This document shows positions 15,868 through 24,799 of a DNA stretch of 64,000 nt, in pieces. The position numbers and the translations under genes are program-made. Position 1 is the first letter of the stretch, and each line of letters starts with the position of its first letter. Source of the DNA: JAMOAW01 sp039908535 (GTDB lineage Bacteria > Pseudomonadota > Magnetococcia > Magnetococcales > JADFZT01); NCBI GenBank assembly GCA_039908535.1, contig JAMOAW010000006.1, positions 1 to 64,000 of the forward strand, written 5' to 3'. The notes beneath the pieces were generated by a model, which worked only from the letters and a program-made list of their open reading frames with translations, was not told where the DNA came from and did no database searches.

Positions 15868-18453
15868 ATGCAAACTAAACGCTCTTCCAAAAAAAATGCA
15901 CCTCCTCCTATATTAAATCTGACCCTCCATGGACAGACACTTCTGGATAAAAACCAGTTTAAAGAGGCCATTGAAGTTTTTAAAAAATTGGCCAAGGAAC
16001 AGCCAAACGCCTCCTGGCGGGAGCCGCTCATCAAGGCTTATCGGGGACGAGCTTTGGAATTGGCGGAAAAATCCATGTTTAAAGAGGCTCTGGTCACCTT
16101 GGAAAACGAATCCCGAATCAGCGGTCTACCAATTCCCCTGGATCTCATCCTCCCACTGGCGGTCAACACTGGAAGTATTGATAAACTTGCGCCATTTTTC
16201 AACTATCAGAAAGAGGCTTCTTCTCTCCCTCCTGCTCATTTGCTGGAGCCAATTCAATCCTTAATGGCCATCCTTGCCTTGGTGGGTGATTCAAAAATTG
16301 ACAAAATTTTTCCCAAAAAGGATCTCCCTTTTTGGGACCATTTAGCCCGCGCCCGTGAGGCATTAACCCTCTATGGAACGAATCAAGAGACATTATTGGA
16401 TGGAGCCTTGGCCAAAATTCCAGCCCAATCCCCCTTTAAACATTTTCGTCTCTTTTTAAAGTCGCTCTCCCTGATAAACTCCCAACCGGAGAAGGCCACG
16501 GCCTTATTGGAGCGTATTCCACCCCACACCCCTTTTGCCGGTCCAGCTTCGGTTGTGCAGGTCTGTTCCTTTTCGGAACAACATCTCCCTATGGCCTTGG
16601 TCAACCTTGATACGGCGGCCCAATCTTGTGTTGCGACGCTGGTGGGAATAGACCCCAACAGCATATCGTTACTTAATAAACTTAACATCGCCTCTCGTTC
16701 CATTCCAAAATTATTTAGTTTTTTAATAGCCCATACCGAACAACTGAACCTGGATTGGGTGCGAACCACTTGTTTAGAATTATTATCCATTTATCCCGAA
16801 GGCGTCCCTGCATTTGAAAAAAAATTTGGACCACTGGACCCTTTTCAAAAAAATAGATTTCTCGCCCTGAAGGCAGAGAAAAATCAAGATATTACGCAAG
16901 CCGAAAAATACTGGCTACAATGTATTTCTATTCTAAAGGCCAAGCCGAATATCACAGAGGATATTCCTCTCAAAATCGCTTTAATTTTACGTCATATTCA
17001 TCCTTGGCAGGAGAATACACGTCGTCGGAGACGCTCCTTTTATTTTAATTCCGATGAAGATCAACATGAACCTTTCTATTTTCTAGAACAAAGTCTTACC
17101 TACGACCCTGATGATCCAGAGGTTTGGATTGAGTTAATTCGCGGCGTTTTAGAAATTAAAGAAGAAAAAAGGGGCAATACCCTGCTCGAAAAGGCTCTCA
17201 AAATATTTCCAGACAACCCAGCCCTGCTGACCATAGCGGTGGAATTGGCACTCAAACGCCATACCTTTGTCAAGGCCGTGCGCCTAGCTGAAAAGCTGCT
17301 CCAAATAAATCCCATCAATCCGCACATTCGCCAACAAATTTTGAGGGCACAACTCTCTCAAGCCGAAAAACAGATCCATGTCAACCGCCTGGATCTGGCC
17401 AAAAAGGAGATTCAAAAGGCCGAAGCCATGGCGCGCAATGAGATCGACCGTGGCAATGTGCGTTTTTATCAAGGGGTGTTGGCCTTGAAACATGAGGAGA
17501 TAAATTTGGGACTGGCTCTCATCCAGGAAGCCCGCAGTTTGGAGGGGGAGACCCCTTTTGCCTTTTACCGAATGTTTACCGATGCCAAAAGATTAGGTCT
17601 TCAAACGAAAATTATTCAACAATTACAGCAAGATCTCAGGAAAAAACTGCTAGATCCTCCACAAAAGCAGTTTATTTTAGACCTTATAAGCCAAATAGAT
17701 ATCCAGCTTCCAACCTCCCAAAAGAGAGGAGCGGACAATTTTATCCTGCTGGAAGATTATCTGACCAAAGGGGTTCCCTTAAATTTTACAATTCAAGAGA
17801 GACAATGGATCTGTCAACGCTTTTTCGAAGCCGATAGAGATGTACTTCTTAAAAAATTTGCTTCAGAAGGGGAAAAGCAATGGCCGGAAATAGATTGTTT
17901 CTTTGTTTATCGACTCTATGTGCAATATCATGGACAATATGGTCGACACGCCATCCCTGCAGACCATATTCAAAGACTCGTACAGATCTACCATAAAGCA
18001 GAAGAAAAAATGGATCCAGATCACCTTTTGGATCCAATTGAAGAGATTCTTCCACCTAACTATCTTTATGAAGATGAGGATAAAGATGAGGATGAGGATG
18101 AAGATGATTCTCCATTTTTACCAAACGACATGCCTTTGCCCTGCGCTCCTGAAGAACTGGTACAAATGGTTTGTAATTTTATTCTTGAGAATGATTCCCC
18201 ACCCAAAGATATAAATGATATGGAGAGATGGATCATAAATTTAATGATAAAAGTAGATCAATTACCCATATTTAAAAATATTCCCCCCCCCTTGAAAAGT
18301 ATCATTCTCTTACAGGCTGTGGAGAAAATTCTCACATCGCAAGAGGCAACGAAACCACCCCCTTCGCGGCCAAAATCTCGCATGAAACCCAAGGAAATCC
18401 CCCAAAAATCAAATTCCGATCCCGACCAATTAAAACTGGATTTCACTTCATGA
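15868..18453 (+). CDS. Large TPR protein of Hsp70 operon
   Basis: The protein has 861 residues, is cytoplasmic (no signal peptide) and is built of degenerate tetratricopeptide repeats, clearest at about residues 22-70 and 405-530 (for example DPDDPEVWIELIRGVLEIKEEKRG). A short acidic run of Asp/Glu/Lys occurs at about 735-750. TPR proteins hold partner proteins, and the J-like, GrpE-like and Hsp70 genes follow with ATGA overlaps, so it probably presents a client or docks the chaperone. The exact client is unknown. Confidence 0.75.
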   Translation: MQTKRSSKKNAPPPILNLTLHGQTLLDKNQFKEAIEVFKKLAKEQPNASWREPLIKAYRGRALELAEKSMFKEALVTLENESRISGLPIPLDLILPLAVNTGSIDKLAPFFNYQKEASSLPPAHLLEPIQSLMAILALVGDSKIDKIFPKKDLPFWDHLARAREALTLYGTNQETLLDGALAKIPAQSPFKHFRLFLKSLSLINSQPEKATALLERIPPHTPFAGPASVVQVCSFSEQHLPMALVNLDTAAQSCVATLVGIDPNSISLLNKLNIASRSIPKLFSFLIAHTEQLNLDWVRTTCLELLSIYPEGVPAFEKKFGPLDPFQKNRFLALKAEKNQDITQAEKYWLQCISILKAKPNITEDIPLKIALILRHIHPWQENTRRRRRSFYFNSDEDQHEPFYFLEQSLTYDPDDPEVWIELIRGVLEIKEEKRGNTLLEKALKIFPDNPALLTIAVELALKRHTFVKAVRLAEKLLQINPINPHIRQQILRAQLSQAEKQIHVNRLDLAKKEIQKAEAMARNEIDRGNVRFYQGVLALKHEEINLGLALIQEARSLEGETPFAFYRMFTDAKRLGLQTKIIQQLQQDLRKKLLDPPQKQFILDLISQIDIQLPTSQKRGADNFILLEDYLTKGVPLNFTIQERQWICQRFFEADRDVLLKKFASEGEKQWPEIDCFFVYRLYVQYHGQYGRHAIPADHIQRLVQIYHKAEEKMDPDHLLDPIEEILPPNYLYEDEDKDEDEDEDDSPFLPNDMPLPCAPEELVQMVCNFILENDSPPKDINDMERWIINLMIKVDQLPIFKNIPPPLKSIILLQAVEKILTSQEATKPPPSRPKSRMKPKEIPQKSNSDPDQLKLDFTS

Positions 18454-18791
18454 AAAACCCTTTTCAAATTTTAGATGTTCCAGTTCAAACCGATGATGAA
18501 ACGGTTCGCAAAGCGTGGTTGAATCTGGTTCGTATCTATCCACCGGAACGCGATCCAACTCGATTTCAGGAAATACGCACCGCCTATGAAGCGATAAAAA
18601 CCTACCGGGATCGTTCGCGTTTTCATTTGTTTGAACCTTGCGAACCCGTACTGGAAAGCCTCATGAGACACGGTTTGAAACGTGCTCCTGTGAGGCCCCT
18701 TTCAGAAAAAATGATTTTGGATCTTCTTGGGGAATCCAGCCGCAACTGGCGGATGAGATGGTCACACAAAGGGAAGGATGAATCCTCATGA
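18450..18791 (+). CDS. J-domain-like protein lacking HPD
   Basis: The protein has 113 residues. Residues 1-55 follow the J-domain helix pattern (NPFQILDVP, TVRKAWLNLVRIYPPERDP, RFQEIRTAYEAIK), but the invariant HPD tripeptide that stimulates Hsp70 ATPase is replaced by PPE. It overlaps both neighbours by four bases (ATGA), so it is made in step with the TPR and GrpE-like proteins. It may bind the Hsp70 without triggering hydrolysis in the standard way, or it may be an adapter specific to this operon. Confidence 0.8.
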   Translation: MKNPFQILDVPVQTDDETVRKAWLNLVRIYPPERDPTRFQEIRTAYEAIKTYRDRSRFHLFEPCEPVLESLMRHGLKRAPVRPLSEKMILDLLGESSRNWRMRWSHKGKDESS

Positions 18792-19450
18792 ATCGGGCGG
18801 ATAAAGAGGTGTTAATCGACCAATTTCGTACCTATCTGGAGCAATGGGAATCTCCTGATCCTGCCGGTGAGTTACCTCCTGGGGATGAACGAACCGATCT
18901 TTATACCTTTTACATTGAACTGGCCGCCCTAAAAAACGAAGTTCGCATCGAATCCCGACAATTAAAAACGGCTTTGGACCAGTTTCGTGAGGTGTTTGAA
19001 ACTTTAAATGCAAGCCATGACCAACTCCAAGAGTCTCTCACCAGAGAGAAGACCGCCCGCATGGAGGCAGGTCGTCAAGCCATTCGTCCGCTTCTCCTAG
19101 AATTATTAGAACTGCGTGACCGGATGGAGGCGGCTTTGACGCCTCCTCCTGTGGTGATCAAGACCAATTTTTTTAATTTTAACTGGTTATGCCCCCCCCA
19201 CCCCGATTCTGGGCAAGCCATTCGAGAAGGGATTCGTATGAACCTGAGGCGTTTAGATCAGATATTGTCAGGCCAAGGAGTACAACCGATTGTCACTGTT
19301 GGTCAACCACTGGACCCTCACCATATGCGGGCGACAAACGTTGTCAACCGTTCCGATGTGGCCTCTGGAATTGTTGTTGAAGAGATTCGTAAAGGGTTTA
19401 CCTGGGATGGTATCTTGGTACGTCCAGCTGAAGTCATTGTTAATCAATAA
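18788..19450 (+). CDS. GrpE-like nucleotide exchange factor
   Basis: The protein has 220 residues. It has a long coiled helix (about residues 55-110) and the GrpE C-terminal beta domain pattern (VVNRSDVASGIVVEEIRKG, then FTWDGILVRPAEVIVN). The middle carries an unusual PPPVVIK...FNFNWLCPPHP insert. It should exchange nucleotide on the Hsp70 encoded directly downstream, and this dedicated copy would be separate from the housekeeping grpE. ATGA overlap with the J-like gene. Confidence 0.8.
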   Translation: MNRADKEVLIDQFRTYLEQWESPDPAGELPPGDERTDLYTFYIELAALKNEVRIESRQLKTALDQFREVFETLNASHDQLQESLTREKTARMEAGRQAIRPLLLELLELRDRMEAALTPPPVVIKTNFFNFNWLCPPHPDSGQAIREGIRMNLRRLDQILSGQGVQPIVTVGQPLDPHHMRATNVVNRSDVASGIVVEEIRKGFTWDGILVRPAEVIVNQ

Positions 19451-19475
19451 TTTTATTTAATGGAGTCCATATAAA

Positions 19476-21269
19476 ATGCTTAACTCTGAGCCAATTATTG
19501 GTATTGATTTAGGAACCACCAACTCGGAAGTGGCCATCTATTTGGAGGGCCGTACACAAGTATTACAAGACAGCGAAGGAAACCGATTGCTTCCTTCCTT
19601 TGTTGGTATTGATGAAAATGGCGGTGTTTTAGTGGGACATTCGGCGCGTAATCAATATATTGTCCATCCTGATCGGACGATTAAGTCGATCAAACGACGG
19701 ATGGGCTCAACCGATAAAGTCTCTATGGCTGGCAAAGAGTATTCTCCCCAAGAGATCTCTGGCATTATTTTAAAAAGGCTCAAAGGAATTGCCGAAACCA
19801 CGCTTGGTCGACCGATTCACAAAGCGGTGATCACAGTACCCGCCTTCTTCTCCGATGCCCAGCGACAAGCCACCCGTGAGGCTGGAGAGATTGCTGGACT
19901 GGAAGTGGTACGCATGATCAACGAACCCACGGCAGCGGCTCTTGCATATGAAACAGGCAACCCGCAAAACAAAAAAATATTGGTCTATGATTTGGGAGGC
20001 GGCACCTTTGATGTCTCGGTGGTGCGGATTGAAAACGGGGTGGTGGAGGTTATTTCCAGCCATGGCGATAACCATCTGGGAGGAGATGACTTTGACGCCC
20101 TGATTTACAACCATCTGATTGCCCACTTAAAAGAGAAACATGGTGTAGATCTAACCAACCAACCTAAAGCCATTGCCCGCCTTTTACGCTGTGCCGAAAA
20201 TGCCAAAAAATCCCTTTCAGATCATCCGTTTATTCTCATTGAAGAAGAGTTTATCGCTCAAGGGGCTACCGGACCGATCCATCTCTCTTTGGAATTGGAT
20301 CGCCACCTCTATGAAGAGATGATCACCCCATATATCGATAAAACCCTGGAGGCGGTTCATACGGCTTTGAACGGGGCCAACCTTGTTGCAAACCATATTG
20401 AACGCATTTTATTGGTTGGTGGGGCAACGCGAACACCTCTGGTGGCGCGAAGACTCGAAGAGGTGTTCGGTTTTTCCCCCAGCAGCGAGGTAGACCCAGA
20501 CCTGTGCGTGGCCATGGGGGCGGCCATTCAAGCCGCTATGATCGAAGGTCAACAGGTCTCTGCGGTCTTGGTAGATGTCACCCCTTACACCTTTGGAACC
20601 AGTGTCTTGGGAGAATTGGATGGCGAATACACCCCCAACCTATTTGTCCCCGTTATTCGCAAAAACTCCTCTATTCCCATTTCTCGAAGTGAAGTTTTTT
20701 TTACCGTGTTGGATTATCAAGAGAGTGTGGAGGTCAATATATTCCAAGGCGAACACCCAGATTGTCGGCAAAACATCCCACTGGGCCAATTTACGATCAC
20801 TGGATTGAGCCACGTTCCGGCCCATAATCCCATTGTCTTGCAATTGGATCTTGATTTAAATGGCATTTTACATGTTACTGCCACAGAGAAAAAAACCGGT
20901 TTACACAAAAAAATCACCATTGAAAATGCTTTTGCCAAATTAGACGACTCACAATTAAACCAAGCCCGCCAGCGTATTGATGACCTCTTCGACGAAGAGG
21001 AGATGAATGAGGAGGAGATGAATGAAGAGGAGTCCAAGCCTAACAAAAAGCATGCCGACGATTCCCTTCGATCTGCACGATTGATTTCTAAAGCCAAGGC
21101 ACTGATTGAAAAATCACAACGCTTTCTTGATCAAGCCGGAGAAGAGGATCGGGATGCGATGATCAATTTAATAGAAAATATACAAGATGCCATCACTTCT
21201 CACGACATAGAACGCTTGCAAACCAATTCCGATGAATTGGCCGATATTTTATTTTATCTGGAGACCTGA
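19476..21269 (+). CDS. Hsp70 family chaperone (DnaK/HscC-like)
   Basis: The protein has 597 residues. The nucleotide-binding domain is complete: IGIDLGTTNSEVAIY (about 8-22), VITVPAFFSDAQRQATREAG, NEPTAAALAYE, VYDLGGGTFDVSV and LLVGGATRTPLV. The substrate-binding domain is shorter than DnaK's and carries a Glu/Met/Asn-rich acidic insert (about 510-525) before the lid. The C-terminal EEVD-like tail is absent. Operon partners (TPR, J-like, GrpE-like) imply a specialised Hsp70 machine rather than the general DnaK. It begins 25 bases after the GrpE-like gene. Confidence 0.9.
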   Translation: MLNSEPIIGIDLGTTNSEVAIYLEGRTQVLQDSEGNRLLPSFVGIDENGGVLVGHSARNQYIVHPDRTIKSIKRRMGSTDKVSMAGKEYSPQEISGIILKRLKGIAETTLGRPIHKAVITVPAFFSDAQRQATREAGEIAGLEVVRMINEPTAAALAYETGNPQNKKILVYDLGGGTFDVSVVRIENGVVEVISSHGDNHLGGDDFDALIYNHLIAHLKEKHGVDLTNQPKAIARLLRCAENAKKSLSDHPFILIEEEFIAQGATGPIHLSLELDRHLYEEMITPYIDKTLEAVHTALNGANLVANHIERILLVGGATRTPLVARRLEEVFGFSPSSEVDPDLCVAMGAAIQAAMIEGQQVSAVLVDVTPYTFGTSVLGELDGEYTPNLFVPVIRKNSSIPISRSEVFFTVLDYQESVEVNIFQGEHPDCRQNIPLGQFTITGLSHVPAHNPIVLQLDLDLNGILHVTATEKKTGLHKKITIENAFAKLDDSQLNQARQRIDDLFDEEEMNEEEMNEEESKPNKKHADDSLRSARLISKAKALIEKSQRFLDQAGEEDRDAMINLIENIQDAITSHDIERLQTNSDELADILFYLET

Positions 21270-21886
21270 TGGCGATGGTACAGTGTCCTGTTTGTCGTGC
21301 CCGACTGGAAGAAAGATCCATTTGTCGTCGTTGTGGAACCGATTTTACGCCAGCACTGACCATGGCGCGCGAAAGCATGACAATGGCAGGACATGCTGTA
21401 TATCATTTGATCCAAGGAGAGGTTGCGAATGCCGCGCTTTATCTGCGCCGCGCCACCTTGATGCATGCGACTCCTTTTGTGTTGGCCCTGGAGACCTTTG
21501 TACAGAGCCTCTCTTCTTTACCTGTGGTTTCTTCCTCAGAAATCCCTATAGAGGAGAGTTCTGGGGAAGAGCTTGCGGAAGAAGAGCTTGCGGAAGAAGA
21601 GCTTGCGGAGGAAGAGCTTGCGGAGGAAGAGCTTGCGGAGGAAGAGCTTGCGGAGGAAGAGCTTGCGGAAGAAGAGCTTGCGGAAGAAGAGCTTGCGGAG
21701 GAAGAGATTGCGGAGGAAGAGATTGCGGAGGAAGAGATTGCGGAGGAAGAGATTGCGGAGGAAGAGATTGCGGAGGAAGAGATTGCGGAGGAAGAAAAAC
21801 TTTCAACCCATGGCACATTCATAAACAAAAAACACAAAAAACACAAAAAACACAAAAATAAACAAAAAAACAAACACCACTTTTGA
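21269..21886 (+). CDS. Zinc-ribbon protein with acidic pentapeptide repeats and basic tail
   Basis: The protein has 205 residues. Residues 5-26 hold two CxxC pairs (CPVC, CRRC), a zinc ribbon. A helical segment follows to about 90, then 15 tandem copies of EELAE/EEIAE, then a lysine/histidine-rich tail (KKHKKHKKHK). The start overlaps the Hsp70 stop by one base (TGATG). The acidic block probably forms one long charged helix. The repeats are pure at DNA level (15-bp units), so copy number may vary. The similar zinc-ribbon head occurs in Hsp70-linked genes; the role is unknown. Confidence 0.7.
   Translation: MAMVQCPVCRARLEERSICRRCGTDFTPALTMARESMTMAGHAVYHLIQGEVANAALYLRRATLMHATPFVLALETFVQSLSSLPVVSSSEIPIEESSGEELAEEELAEEELAEEELAEEELAEEELAEEELAEEELAEEELAEEEIAEEEIAEEEIAEEEIAEEEIAEEEIAEEEKLSTHGTFINKKHKKHKKHKNKQKNKHHF
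21566..21795 (+). repeat. 15-bp tandem repeat, 15 units
   Basis: Units GAGGAAGAGCTTGCG (nine) then GAGGAAGAGATTGCG (six) run without interruption and encode the acidic repeats of the zinc-ribbon protein. The unit has no stop in several frames, which produces long overlapping open frames on both strands that are not genes. Confidence 0.95.
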
Positions 21887-21951
21887 GGACGGCCTTGTCG
21901 AATACGGAATTTTGTACTTTTTTTTATTGGTGGACCGAGACGACCCGTTAG

Positions 21952-21996
21952 CTCAAAATTCTCCATTTTTAAGTCTGGCAAACGGAGAATTTTGAG
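21952..21996. repeat. 13-bp perfect inverted repeat
   Basis: CTCAAAATTCTCC (21952-21964) and GGAGAATTTTGAG (21984-21996) are exact complements with a 19-base loop. It lies between the end of the Hsp70 operon and the end of the Rpn-like gene and may help terminate both, though no T run follows. Confidence 0.5.
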
Positions 21997-22048
21997 GTAT
22001 CTCTTGGTTGGCGAATGGGAGTCGATAAATTTTGCAACATATTGAAAA

Positions 22049-23062
22049 CTAATTTATATTAATGTTAAAATCAAACAGCTCTTCTAGAGAACGGGCATCC
22101 AGAACAAGGTCGCTCCAAAGTTCTAGGGTTTCCATATCGGCTGTACTGACCTTCTCTTGAATATTGGAAGGTAAAGAGCCGAAACGGCGAGTCAATAGGC
22201 GGAGAAGCATGTCGGCTTTACCTCTCTGCTCGCCAATCTGCAGGCCTCTCTGCTCGCCAATCTGCAGGCCTCTCTGCTCGCCAATCTGCAGGCCTCTCTG
22301 CTCGCCAATCTGCAGGCCTTCCCATTTACCAGCACCATAGGTGGAGAGCACAAAACTTGCTTGGTCATGCAGCTCTTCCTGATAGCGTTCGTAAGCCTTT
22401 CGTTCTGTCTCTGGCAATTGCAGGAGATCGAATTTTTCTTTGGCTTTTTTTAGTCCACGAGCAGTAAAATCATCACGAATATCAGAATTTTTCAGAAAAT
22501 AGATCCACTCATCCAGGGTGTTGCGGGCGACATCATCGAAATTTCTTACCTTGATAAGGTAATGCTCAGGGAAAATAGCGGCTACCGAAGGGCGTTGAAA
22601 CAAGGCTTTCTGCCCCTCGTCCAAAGCCAATTCTTCTTGGGTGTGCACCCCCTTAAAAGAGGTATTGCCGACATAGACATAATCACGACCACGCCCCAGA
22701 TCAAAATAGAGAATGCTGATGGTGATAACCTTGACAACGCTGGCGTAAGGCTTGCCCTCTGTCATGTGTTCGGTGATGGCCTTGGCGGTACTAAAGAGTA
22801 ACCGCTGCAGGTAGTCCCACTCACGTTCATATTGCAACTCGACAATGACGATTTCATCCCGTGTGTTTTTGATCTTAAGATCAACACGATTAAATTTGTC
22901 GTTACGGGATTCCTTATTGCTTTCACTTTCCAGGATTTCAACGATACGCATATCCTCGCGCAGGAGTTCACTGAGGAACCCTTCCAAAATTTCGAAGTTG
23001 GCCTTGCTGCGCAGCAGGCGTTTCAAGGCCCAGTCGAAGCTAATCAACCGTCGTTGCGGCAT
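22049..23062 (-). CDS. Rpn family PD-(D/E)XK nuclease-like protein
   Basis: From the ATG at 23062 (GGAG eleven bases upstream; an in-frame ATG at 23083 lacks any ribosome site) the protein has 337 residues. It matches the Rpn/PDDEXK family: ISFDWALKRLLRSKANFEILEGFLSELL opens it, and VDLKIKNTRDEIVIVELQY carries the D...ExQ nuclease core. A C-terminal DUF4351-like region follows (LLRLLTRRFGSLP, then SLEELF). Four identical GLQIGEQR repeats join the two. Such proteins promote DNA recombination and are numerous in some genomes. It is often mis-named transposase. Confidence 0.85.
   Translation of the reverse strand: MPQRRLISFDWALKRLLRSKANFEILEGFLSELLREDMRIVEILESESNKESRNDKFNRVDLKIKNTRDEIVIVELQYEREWDYLQRLLFSTAKAITEHMTEGKPYASVVKVITISILYFDLGRGRDYVYVGNTSFKGVHTQEELALDEGQKALFQRPSVAAIFPEHYLIKVRNFDDVARNTLDEWIYFLKNSDIRDDFTARGLKKAKEKFDLLQLPETERKAYERYQEELHDQASFVLSTYGAGKWEGLQIGEQRGLQIGEQRGLQIGEQRGLQIGEQRGKADMLLRLLTRRFGSLPSNIQEKVSTADMETLELWSDLVLDARSLEELFDFNININ
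22221..22316 (-). repeat. 24-bp tandem repeat, 4 identical units, inside Rpn-like gene
   Basis: CCTCTCTGCTCGCCAATCTG followed by CAGG is repeated four times without mismatch and in frame, encoding GLQIGEQR. Identity of the units at DNA level suggests recent expansion. Confidence 0.95.
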
Positions 23063-23347
23063 GTTGAAAAAATCTCCATTCATTTATGAAGGGTGAGGTT
23101 CCACTGCTCCTTGCCCGCTTTAAGAAAATTTGGGCTATTTTGAGTAATGAATCCTCAACATTGTTTCTGATTCTCTCGAAAATCTACCTCGGTGTCCAGA
23201 AAAAACGGCTCTTCCGGTTTTGCGTACCTATCACTACCAAAGGCCTCATCCGAGCCAATTTTATACCAATTTGCAATCAAATGGGTAAATATGGGACATT
23301 GTCTTGTACAATATGAGCATGTCGTAAACATCATGCCTATGGGAAAA

Positions 23348-23518
23348 ATTAAAAACAAGACCTTGGGGGGTTGCACCCCCCAACCCCCCTGCTTTGGGGC
23401 TACAAAGTCAAAAACAAAGTCAAAGTCAAAAACAAAGTCAAAGTCAAAAACAACACCTTGGAGGCTCTGCCTCCAAACCTCCGCCGGGGAGCGTGACGCT
23501 CCCCGGACCCCTCCAATA
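23348..23518 (+). repeat. Diverged composite palindromic repeat
   Basis: It starts like type A (AAAACAAGACCTTGGGGGG with a TTGGGGGGTTGCACCCCCCAA hairpin), then has a run of AAAGTCAAAAACAAAGTC-type short repeats (23403-23452), then two more hairpins (GGAGGCTCTGCCTCC and CCGGGGAGCGTGACGCTCCCCGG in reverse order of size). It fills most of a 730-base gap (23084-23813) that contains no convincing gene. Confidence 0.75.
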
Positions 23519-23680
23519 ATACTTTATTGAACGCAAATTGGTATGAGTCACATTGCGAGGCTGTTTGACGATTGAACCTCTGGATTTTGCTGGACACAGA
23601 GATAAATTTTTACGACAATCAAAGACAAGATTGATGGATTAATATTTCAAACATAAGAAAATTGCAAAATTTCATTTTTT

Positions 23681-23742
23681 CGTCATTCCCACGCAAGCGG
23701 AAATCTACAGCCGATTGAAATTCTAGGATTCCCACTTGCGCA
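23681..23742. repeat. Degenerate dispersed inverted repeat
   Basis: CGTCATTCCCACGCAAGCGG and, 30 bases on, AGGATTCCCACTTGCGC form an imperfect inverted repeat like the GTCATTCCCGCGAAAGCGGG elements scattered in many proteobacterial genomes. Confidence 0.45.
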
Positions 23743-23813
23743 GAAAAAAGATATTTTACTCTTGTGTTGGGTCTTGCAATTTTTCCACATAAAATAGAAT
23801 ACCCCTATTAATC

Positions 23814-24752
23814 ATGTTTTTCACAATGAAAGTAAACACACCTATGACTTGGCTTTGGTTTTTTCCACTTTTGATCCTTTTCACCTTTAGTTTGGTCTTT
23901 TCCCCTCTGTTTACCAACAAGGGTAGACTACCGCTACCTATTGGACGTGAACCAGTCGGAAAAGAAAAAACATCACAATGGGATCTAAAAAATCGCAAAG
24001 ATACCTTATTAAGACAAATAAAAGAACTAGAATATGAATTGGCAGCTGGCAACCTAGAAGCGTTGGAGGGTCAAAATCAACGTCAAGAACTGGAACAAGA
24101 GCTGATAGGCCTTTTAAAAGAATTGGATCATGCACCCAATAATAATTCAACCTCTAAAGGAGATAAAAAACTCAGTTTAGAGAGCCAACGGCCTTTAGAT
24201 ATCGCTTCTGGTGTAGCGGTTATGGTTTTAGTAGCCATGGTAAGCTCAGGTCTTTATCTGGCCCTCGGCACCCCGGAACTGGTCCCAAGTCCCAAAGCCG
24301 AAATGGGCGCCAATCTCCACGATATGGAAGGAAAAATCGCTGGATTGGCAGATCGTTTAAAAAACGAGCCTGACAACCTCTCTGGTTGGATGCAGTTGGG
24401 AAAAACATATGCCGTCATGGGGCGGACCCCCGAAGCAATTTTGGCATTCGAACACATTTTATCTCGCCAACCAAACGACTTGGAAGCAGCAGTTTTGCTA
24501 GGCGAAAATCGTATTCGCGATGACCGACCTGGACAATTACAAAAAGGACTGGAGCTTTTTCAACAAATTCTTGCCAAAAATCCCGAACGACCAGAACCCT
24601 ATTGGTTTTTGGGTGCCCTTGCTCTCCGGGCTGGAGAACGTGATAAAGCCATTGAATTATGGGAAAAACTTGCAAAAATTTTACCTGTGAGCGATCCTGC
24701 CCAGGCCACTGTCCAAGAAGCACTCAAAAACGCCCGTTCAGGCACCCCATAG
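23814..24752 (+). CDS. CcmI/CycH-like TPR membrane protein (c-type cytochrome biogenesis)
   Basis: The protein has 312 residues: an N-terminal membrane helix (about 10-32), a cytoplasmic coiled coil (about 52-105; LLRQIKELEYELAAGNLEAL), a second membrane helix (about 132-152) and periplasmic TPR repeats (about 170-305). This matches CcmI, which presents apocytochrome c to the heme ligation complex. No other ccm genes adjoin it, so a generic TPR protein is possible. Many c-type cytochromes are encoded in the window. Start choice is uncertain: ATGs at 23814, 23826 and 23844 all lack a clear ribosome site. Confidence 0.65.
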   Translation: MFFTMKVNTPMTWLWFFPLLILFTFSLVFSPLFTNKGRLPLPIGREPVGKEKTSQWDLKNRKDTLLRQIKELEYELAAGNLEALEGQNQRQELEQELIGLLKELDHAPNNNSTSKGDKKLSLESQRPLDIASGVAVMVLVAMVSSGLYLALGTPELVPSPKAEMGANLHDMEGKIAGLADRLKNEPDNLSGWMQLGKTYAVMGRTPEAILAFEHILSRQPNDLEAAVLLGENRIRDDRPGQLQKGLELFQQILAKNPERPEPYWFLGALALRAGERDKAIELWEKLAKILPVSDPAQATVQEALKNARSGTP

Positions 24753-24799
24753 ACATCAAAGGATAAAATTATTCTCAACATATCTCTCTTAGGAACCGT

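Noticed and set aside
21232..21861. Long open frames on both strands (CGRRACGG-type and poly-Ser products) over 21.2-22.0 kb
   Set aside because: They arise because the 15-bp repeat has no stop in several frames; only the frame coupled to the Hsp70 stop has a zinc ribbon and a sensible start.
22049..23083. Transposase / insertion sequence
   Set aside because: The product is an Rpn/PDDEXK protein, and no terminal inverted repeats or target duplication flank it.
23403..23452. CRISPR-like short repeats
   Set aside because: The AAAGTCAAAAAC units are back-to-back low-complexity repeats with no unique spacers.
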